From JAWLCQ01 sp041687095 (GTDB lineage Bacteria; Planctomycetota; Phycisphaerae; SM23-33): DNA of 10,123 nt. The stretch covers positions 1 to 10,123 of the forward strand of contig JAWLCQ010000173.1 in NCBI GenBank assembly GCA_041687095.1, given 5' to 3'. This document shows, piece by piece, positions 5,592 through 10,123 of this stretch. Position 1 is the first letter of the stretch, and the number at the start of each line of letters is the position of its first letter. The notes beneath the pieces are model-generated. The model made no database searches. It had not been told where the DNA came from and was given only the letters and a program-made list of their open reading frames with translations. A program made the position numbers and the translations under genes.

Positions 5592-5621
5592 GCCCGGGGC
5601 GGGCGTTTGCCCGCCCCGGGC
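5592..5621. repeat. 13-bp perfect GC hairpin with 4-nt loop
   Basis: GCCCGGGGCGGGC (5592-5604) pairs perfectly with 5609-5621 around GTTT, and GGTCGG/CCGACC flanks can extend it. On the minus strand it would lie about 385 nt into a transcript from P2 and could end or stabilise it. There is no T-tract, so termination is only a suggestion. A smaller hairpin, ACCCGGT/ACCGGGT, lies at 5650-5670. Confidence 0.45.
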
Positions 5622-6004
5622 CCGACCGATGAAGGAGGAAGTGTTGCGCACCCGGTTGCTCCTACCGGGTCCCGTTGGGCGCCACCTGGACAGCGGTGCG
5701 GGAGTACCTGGCTCGTACGCATCCGCCGCCCCGGTTGCTCCGGCGCCTTTCCGGGTCAAGGGTACATATCACTACTTCAACGAGAAGGAGGAGAGACTCG
5801 GTTGTCATGACCGTTCGCGCCTTCGTCTGCCTTTCGGCTTTCGGCGGACCTCTGGCGGAATGGCGGACGGCGTCGTGAAGCAAACGGCCGTCCACCATAA
5901 GCACAGGCCTACACGCGGCCGGCCCGGGCTCGATGGCGGCGCTTCCGCGAACGGTGATCGGTTGTCAGTTCTTCCCGGCCTCCCTCAACCGGAGGCCGCA
6001 TCAC
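5622..6004 (-). other. Putative P2 transcript of unknown nature
   Basis: This is the DNA that would be transcribed from P2. I see no recognisable protein. A 30-codon Arg-rich frame starts at 6001, only 3 nt after the predicted RNA start, and ends at 5909. Another frame starting ATG at 5898 ends at 5662. Neither has a Shine-Dalgarno. The RNA would begin with an 8-bp hairpin (CGGCCTCC, 5976-5983, with 5991-5998), and its loop could pair with CAACCG (complement of 5959-5964) as a pseudoknot. A non-coding RNA or small-peptide message are both possible. A degenerate copy of the H2 left arm lies at 5810-5826. Confidence 0.3.
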
Positions 6005-6014
6005 CCCAAGACAT

Positions 6015-6031
6015 AGCAACCTCCGTGCCAA
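6015..6031 (-). promoter_or_regulatory. Sigma-54 promoter P2, perfect consensus
   Basis: The minus strand reads TTGGCACG-GAGG-TTGCT. This matches every specified base of the RpoN consensus YTGGCACG-N4-TTGCW, with GG-N10-GC spacing. The predicted start is near 6004, reading leftward, away from lacZ. The upstream side holds the 12-bp word shared with P1. No clear gene follows. Confidence 0.8.
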
Positions 6032-6130
6032 ACGGCTCGGCGGGGCAACTGCTTTTATAAGCGTCCCACATGGCGTTACTTGTGATTCCACACTGCCTCC
6101 AGCGGTTTCGGCGCTCCGCTGATGCCGCGC

Positions 6131-6162
6131 GGCCTGTTGCGCGTCGCCGGCCTGTTTTGCGC
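6131..6162. promoter_or_regulatory. Candidate activator sites for P2
   Basis: GGCCTGTTGCGC (6131-6142) is identical to 2524-2535 and to the inverse of 2496-2507 upstream of P1. GGCCTGTTTTGCGC (6149-6162) is a second copy with two extra T. The nearer copy begins 100 bp beyond the -24 edge of P2, against 105 bp for P1. This is the usual range for sigma-54 activator sites. Confidence 0.5.
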
Positions 6163-6250
6163 CGGAGCACGCCGCCTGCGCCCCAAGGCCACGCCTCCCT
6201 GGAGCGCCGACGATGGCGCGAGCGCCGGCGTGGGTCGAGCAGCGGCGCCG

Positions 6251-6358
6251 CCCCGAGTGCCTGCGACGCCCCGAGTGCCTGCGACGCCTCAAGCGCGTGG
6301 GACCCCTCAAGCGCGTGGAACGCCTCAAGCGCGTGGACGCCCAGAGCGCGTGCGTTGG
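6251..6358. repeat. 18-bp minisatellite, six copies
   Basis: Six tandem 18-bp units start at 6251, 6269, 6287, 6305, 6323 and 6341. The first two are identical (CCCCGAGTGCCTGCGACG). Units 3 to 5 are nearly identical to each other (CCTCAAGCGCGTGGAACG type). The sixth is degenerate. The period keeps open frames running on both strands, which explains the long spurious frames here. No protein is supported. Confidence 0.8.
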
Positions 6359-6547
6359 GGGTCTCCTGACCCCCAACGTCCTGGAACAAGCGGAACCTCT
6401 CCGCGACAGCGTTATGGCGGCGCTTCGGTCGCGGCGGTCCTTCGACAGGCTCAGGCCCCAGCCCGCCGCCGCGATGGGGGCGCTCCAACGACGCTGCCGC
6501 GGAGGCGCCCCTCGCCCCTCCGGGACGCCGGGGGTCAGGAGACCCCC
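6353..6547. repeat. Inverted pair of GGGGGTC palindromes
   Basis: GGGGGTCTCCTGACCCCC (6357-6374) is itself a hairpin, extended by CGTT/AACG to an 11-bp stem at 6353-6378. Its exact inverse occurs at 6530-6547, so two REP-like palindromes face each other about 155 bp apart. Between them TCCTTCGACAGGCTCAGG (about 6439-6456) resembles another common interspersed repeat that I recall from many genomes. Confidence 0.55.
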
Positions 6548-6719
6548 GTCGCAGGAGGGGGGGGGTGGGAACCCACGACTGCGAGTTGGCGATGGCTCTG
6601 CCCGGCCCGGCCGGACAGTGGCGTTGCGGGGCGGGGCGGTGTAGCATCTGCCCGCCGCTGGCGCCCCACGGATCGGGCGACGGAGCAGTGCGCGAGTCGC
6701 GAAGCACAGGAGCTGCACC
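6548..6719 (+). other. Leader of the beta-galactosidase gene
   Basis: This holds a G9 run at 6557-6565 and a weak sigma-54-like site, TTGGCGAT-N4-CTGCC (6586-6602), whose GG-N10-GC spacing fits but which matches only about 8 of 13 consensus bases. I see no clear -35/-10 pair and no operator I recognise. The ribosome binding site AGGAG lies at 6708-6712. Confidence 0.35.
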
Positions 6720-9700
6720 ATGCATCGACCGGATTGGGAAAACCCAAGCGTCTTCGAGCACAACCGCGAGCCGGCCCACGCGCCGCTGGGTGCCTACCCC
6801 AGCGTGGAGTCCGCCCTCACCTGCGACCGCATGGGCTCGCCCAACGTCCGCTCGCTCAATGGGCAGTGGTCGTTCCACCTCGCCCCCTCCCCCACCGACG
6901 TGCCCCCCGCGTTCTGCGAGCCCGCCTTCGACGCCTCCGCCTGGGCCCCCATCACCGTCCCGGGCAACTGGCAGCTCCAGGGGTTCGACGACGCCCCGAT
7001 CTACACCAACATCCACTACCCCTTCGACCCCACGCCCCCGCGCGTCCCGCAGCACAACCCCACGGGGTGCTACCGGCGGACGTTCACGCTCGCCAAGGAG
7101 TGGGAGGACAAGGAGGTCTTCCTCGTCTTCGAGAGCGTGGATTCGGCGTTCTACGTGTGGGTGAACGGGCAGGAGGTGGGCTACAGCCAGGACTCCCGCC
7201 TGCCCGCCGAGTTCCGCCTCACGCCCTACCTCCGCGCGGGCGAGAACACCCTCGCCGTCCAGGTCATGCGCTACAGCGACGGGACGTACCTGGAGGACCA
7301 GGACTACTGGCAGATGAGCGGGATCCAGCGGGACGTGTACCTCCTCGCCAAGCCCAAGGCCCACCTGCGGGACTTCTGCGTCCGCACGCCCTTCGACGAT
7401 CGCTATGAGAACGCCACCCTCCAGGTCTCCGCGTACATGTCGCAGGTCCGCGGGGTCGGGGAGCACACGCTGCGGGCGACGCTCTACGACGCGGACGGCG
7501 AGCCCGCCGGGCCCGCACCGCTGACGGCGAAGTTCTTGACGCACACCCCGATGTACGGGGCGGAGCGCCACGAGAAGTGCTGCGCCAAGGCGTCCTGCGT
7601 CATCGAGCGCCCGCGGGTCTGGTCGGCCGAGTCCCCGTACCTGTACACCCTCGTGATGGAGCTGCTCTCCCCCACCGGGGCGGTGCTGGACATCGAGAGC
7701 GTCCGCGTGGGGTTCCGCCAGGTCGAGATCACCAACGGGCTGGTCACGCTCAACGGCAAGCGCCTGGTCGTGCGGGGCGTGAACCGGCACGAGCACGATC
7801 CCGATCGCGGGCGAGCGGTGACCGACGAGGACATGCGGGCGGACATCCTGGCGATGAAGCGCCTGAACTTCAACGCCGTCCGCACCTGCCACTACCCCGA
7901 CCACCCCCGCTGGTACGAGCTGTGCGACGAGCTGGGCCTGTACGTCGTCGACGAGGCCAACCTCGAAACCCACGGGATCGGGGGCGAGCTGTCGATGGAC
8001 CCGGTGTGGGCCCAGGCGTACCTCGTGCGGGCGGTGCGGCTGGTGATGCGGGACCGCAACCACCCATGCGTGCTGTTCTGGTCGCTGGGGAACGAGTCGT
8101 TCTACGGCCCGCACCACGCGGCGATGGCCGCGTGGATCCGCCGCCAGGACCCGACGCGCCTCGTGCAGTACGAGAGCGGGTTCCCGGGACCGGACATCAC
8201 GGACCTCCTGTGCCCGATGTACCCCAACCTGGAGTGGGTGCGGCAGATCCTCTCGGACCCCAACGAGACGCGCCCGATGATCATGGTCGAGTACGCCTAC
8301 GCCAAGGGCAACGCGTCGGGCAACTTCCACAAGTACTGGGACCTCATCGACCGCCTGCCCCGCTTCCAGGGCGGGTTCATCTGGGACTGGCAGGACAAGG
8401 CCATCACCAGGACCCTCCCCGACGGGCGGAAGGTCTACGGGTACGGGGGCGACTTCCACGAGCCCTACGACTACGCCAAGTACCGCGAGTGCCCCAGCAT
8501 GTGCCTCAACGGGATCGTGGGCCCGCGGCTCGAGGTGCACCCCGGCGCCATCGAGGTCCAGAAGGTGCAGGCCCCGGTCGGGTTCGAACCGCAGGACCTC
8601 GCCAACGGGATCGTCCGCATCGCCAACAAGCACGCGTTCGTCACCCTCGACCACGTGGAGTTCGCCTGGGAGGTGTGCGAGAACGGGCGGGTGCTGCAGA
8701 GCGGCCGTGAGCGGATCGCCTGCGACGCGGGGATGAAGTACGATCTCGCCCTGCCGCTCCAAGCGCCCGAGCGGGCGGCGGCGGGGGCGGAGTACTGGCT
8801 GAACCTCTACTGCGAACTCGCCACCGACACGCCCTGGGCGCCCAAGGGCCACCGCATCGCCTGGGAGCAGTTCCGCCTGCCGTGGCACGCGCTGGCGGCG
8901 GGGGAAGCGGCGGGGTTGCCTTCTGCAGGGATCCCCGGCTGCTGTGCGGGCAACGCCCCCGGACTGCGTCCGGGGGGTGACCCGGCAGACCCGCGGGGCG
9001 CGGCGCGGGATGACGGTTCCGCAGACGGCAGCGTCACCCCCCCGACGCAGTCGGGGGACGTTGCGGGGCGGACGCTGGAACTCGCGGACGACGGGCGGAC
9101 GGTGACGGTCTCGGGCTCGGACTTCGCCATCGCCTTCGACCGCCAGTGCGGGCGGATGACGTCGTGGAAAACTGGCGGGCGCGAGCTGTTGCTCCGTGGC
9201 CCCGTGGAGAACTTCTTCCGCGCCCCGCTCGACAACGACTGGATCATCGGGAACCCCAACAGCTACCTGCTCCGCTGGCAGGCGGCCGGGCTCGACCGGC
9301 TGACCCGCACGGTCACCGCCTTCGAACTCGCCACCGCCCACACCGGCGGCGGCGAACCGGCCGCGGTCGTCCTCCGCGTCGCCTCCTCCCTCCGCGGGAC
9401 GGACCCGCACCGCGGGATCGAGTGCGAGATCCGCTACCGCGTGACGGGCGACGGGGCGATCGCTCTCGACCTCACCGCCGTCGCCGATCCCTCCCTCCCC
9501 ATCCTCCCCCGCGTGGGGCTGGAACTCACGCTCGATGGGTCCATGGAGCAGCTCCGCTGGTACGGCCGCGGGCCGCACGAGAACTACGTCGACCGCAAGC
9601 ATTCCGCCCTCATCGGGCAGTACGCGAGCACCGTGACGGAGCAGTACTACCCGTTCATCGTCCCGGGCGAGTGCGGGGGCAAGGAGGACGTGCGGTGGCT

Positions 9701-9965
9701 GGCACTGACGGACGCGGACGGCCGGGGCCTGCACGTGCAGGGCGCCCCCACGCTGCACTTCGACGCCCTGCACTACCGCATCAGCGACCTGGCGAGCGCG
9801 AACCACGACTGGGAGCTGCCCGCCCCGCGGAACGAGACGGTCGTGCACCTCGACGCGCTGCACATGGGCGTGGGCGGGGACAACGGCTGGGCGCCGAACG
9901 TGCACGAGGAGTACCTGATCTACCCGGGCACGTTCCGGTTCGGGGTCACGCTGCGGGCGGTGTAG
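6720..9965 (+). CDS. lacZ: Beta-galactosidase, GH2 LacZ type
   Basis: 1081 residues. The start is set by AGGAG 7 nt ahead of the ATG and by DWENPSVFEHNREPAH near the N-terminus, as in LacZ. It hydrolyses terminal beta-galactosides and, lacking a signal peptide, should be cytoplasmic. Domain order: jelly-roll sugar-binding (about 44-210, with YLEDQDYWQMSG at 190-201), immunoglobulin-like (212-332), TIM-barrel catalytic (334-616), beta domain 4 (630-720), and C-terminal beta-sandwich (about 798-1079). Catalytic residues by alignment to E. coli LacZ: acid/base Glu459 in GNES; nucleophile Glu524 in MVEYAYAKGN; His357, His391, Glu416, His418 and Tyr501 in the pocket; Trp1057 in GGDNGWAP for the closing domain. 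It is longer than the 1023-residue E. coli enzyme, partly because of a Gly/Pro/Asp-rich insert at residues 744-782. No permease or repressor is adjacent. Substrate could be a galactoside from algal or plant polysaccharide; that is inference. Confidence 0.97.
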   Translation: MHRPDWENPSVFEHNREPAHAPLGAYPSVESALTCDRMGSPNVRSLNGQWSFHLAPSPTDVPPAFCEPAFDASAWAPITVPGNWQLQGFDDAPIYTNIHYPFDPTPPRVPQHNPTGCYRRTFTLAKEWEDKEVFLVFESVDSAFYVWVNGQEVGYSQDSRLPAEFRLTPYLRAGENTLAVQVMRYSDGTYLEDQDYWQMSGIQRDVYLLAKPKAHLRDFCVRTPFDDRYENATLQVSAYMSQVRGVGEHTLRATLYDADGEPAGPAPLTAKFLTHTPMYGAERHEKCCAKASCVIERPRVWSAESPYLYTLVMELLSPTGAVLDIESVRVGFRQVEITNGLVTLNGKRLVVRGVNRHEHDPDRGRAVTDEDMRADILAMKRLNFNAVRTCHYPDHPRWYELCDELGLYVVDEANLETHGIGGELSMDPVWAQAYLVRAVRLVMRDRNHPCVLFWSLGNESFYGPHHAAMAAWIRRQDPTRLVQYESGFPGPDITDLLCPMYPNLEWVRQILSDPNETRPMIMVEYAYAKGNASGNFHKYWDLIDRLPRFQGGFIWDWQDKAITRTLPDGRKVYGYGGDFHEPYDYAKYRECPSMCLNGIVGPRLEVHPGAIEVQKVQAPVGFEPQDLANGIVRIANKHAFVTLDHVEFAWEVCENGRVLQSGRERIACDAGMKYDLALPLQAPERAAAGAEYWLNLYCELATDTPWAPKGHRIAWEQFRLPWHALAAGEAAGLPSAGIPGCCAGNAPGLRPGGDPADPRGAARDDGSADGSVTPPTQSGDVAGRTLELADDGRTVTVSGSDFAIAFDRQCGRMTSWKTGGRELLLRGPVENFFRAPLDNDWIIGNPNSYLLRWQAAGLDRLTRTVTAFELATAHTGGGEPAAVVLRVASSLRGTDPHRGIECEIRYRVTGDGAIALDLTAVADPSLPILPRVGLELTLDGSMEQLRWYGRGPHENYVDRKHSALIGQYASTVTEQYYPFIVPGECGGKEDVRWLALTDADGRGLHVQGAPTLHFDALHYRISDLASANHDWELPAPRNETVVHLDALHMGVGGDNGWAPNVHEEYLIYPGTFRFGVTLRAV
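8950..9064. repeat. Inverted REP-like pair inserted in lacZ
   Basis: A 32-nt arm at 8950-8981 matches the inverse of 9033-9064 at 29 of 32 positions, with a 51-nt centre. Each arm is itself a hairpin: CCCCCGGAC-TGC-GTCCGGGGG (8956-8976, 9 bp) and CCCCCGAC-GCA-GTCGGGGG (9039-9057, 8 bp). Two of the three differences between arms are a G-C to C-G swap within the small stem, so pairing is kept. The block adds about 38 codons in frame between domains 4 and 5 of beta-galactosidase. Confidence 0.8.
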
Positions 9966-9973
9966 GCGGCGGG

Positions 9974-10092
9974 AACCCTTCTCCCCCGGGCGTCGGAACC
10001 TTTCTGCCCCGAGGAGGCAAACCCTTCTCCCCCCGCGGGGACGAAACCCTTCTCCCCCGGGGGGACGAAACCCTTCTCCCCTGGGGGAGAAG
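9974..10092. repeat. 23-25 bp tandem repeats after lacZ
   Basis: Five copies of an AACCCTTCTCCCCC-containing unit start at 9974, 9997, 10020, 10045 and 10069. The third and fourth are the most alike; the first two are degenerate. They begin 9 bp after the lacZ stop. No coding frame is supported. Confidence 0.75.
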
Positions 10093-10123
10093 ATGTCGCG
10101 CAGCGACAGATGAGGGGGGCCTC
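10073..10123. repeat. Palindromic GGGGAGAAG repeat, cut by the window edge
   Basis: CTTCTCCCC (10073-10081) pairs perfectly with GGGGAGAAG (10084-10092). A second stem, TGTCGC-GCA-GCGACA, follows at 10094-10108, then GATGAGGGGGG. This layout (GGGAGAAG, a small variable stem, GATGAGGGG) matches an interspersed repeat I recall from planctomycetes and other bacteria. The last tandem copy of the preceding array is fused to it. It may also serve as the lacZ transcript end, but it lacks a T-tract. Confidence 0.6.

Noticed and set aside
2490..5621. CRISPR array
   Set aside because: Repeats here are palindromic, differ in orientation, and are not separated by regular unique spacers. No cas genes are present.
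6586..6602. Sigma-54-like site ahead of lacZ
   Set aside because: Only the GG-N10-GC spacing and TTGGC fit. About 8 of 13 consensus bases match, which is expected by chance in such GC-rich DNA, and no GGCCTGTTGCGC word lies upstream at the right distance.
5985..9905. 1306-codon open frame antisense to lacZ and running beyond it
   Set aside because: It is complementary to a clear beta-galactosidase gene. Its product is Val/Arg/Gly/His-rich with no domain, and the extension past lacZ is kept open by the 18-bp repeat. This is a typical GC-rich shadow.

Overview
The window is a strongly GC-rich bacterial chromosome segment. It most resembles Planctomycetota, perhaps a Phycisphaerae-like lineage. 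The reasons are a PEP-CTERM surface protein with the planctomycete-style tail, a cytoplasmic GH2 beta-galactosidase, a sigma-54 activator, and long intergenic spaces packed with palindromic repeats. The lineage is inferred from style, not from a marker gene.

Layout: three genes lie on the minus strand and one on the plus strand. 418-1722 (-) encodes a secreted PEP-CTERM protein. 1881-2312 (-) encodes a small receiver-like protein that lacks the phospho-acceptor aspartate. 3126-4217 (-) encodes a sigma-54 enhancer-binding activator with no N-terminal sensory domain. 6720-9965 (+) encodes LacZ-type beta-galactosidase. In all four, a good Shine-Dalgarno 6-7 nt ahead of the ATG fixes the start. 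About 4 kb is gene-free: 1-417, 2313-3125, 4218-6719 and 9966-10123. The long antisense frames over the genes are GC-rich shadows.

Main result: the window holds two strong sigma-54 promoters, both reading leftward. P1 (2375-2391) precedes the pseudo-receiver gene. P2 (6015-6031) is a perfect consensus with no recognisable gene after it. About 100-105 bp upstream of each promoter lies the same 12-bp word, GGCCTGTTGCGC. At P1 it forms a 19-bp perfect inverted repeat; at P2 there are two same-direction copies, one carrying a TT insertion. The sigma-54 activator gene sits between the two promoters. I infer a small local regulon: the activator binds these upstream sites and drives the pseudo-receiver (perhaps with the PEP-CTERM gene) and an unidentified P2 transcript. 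The activator (AAA+ plus Fis HTH only) and the separate receiver-like protein look like a response regulator in two pieces, possibly with PspF/PspA-like feedback.

The activator gene is also bracketed by repeats. Two direct copies of a ~365-bp module (2625-2999 and 5178-5539) each hold four 41-43 bp palindrome-containing units arranged head-right, head-right, head-left, head-left. Inside them, two inverted ~60-bp hairpin elements (3020-3086 and 4951-5010) conserve the stem despite base changes. Further palindromes, an 18-bp minisatellite and ~24-bp tandem repeats fill the other spaces. A pair of REP-like palindromes has inserted in frame into lacZ between its domains 4 and 5.
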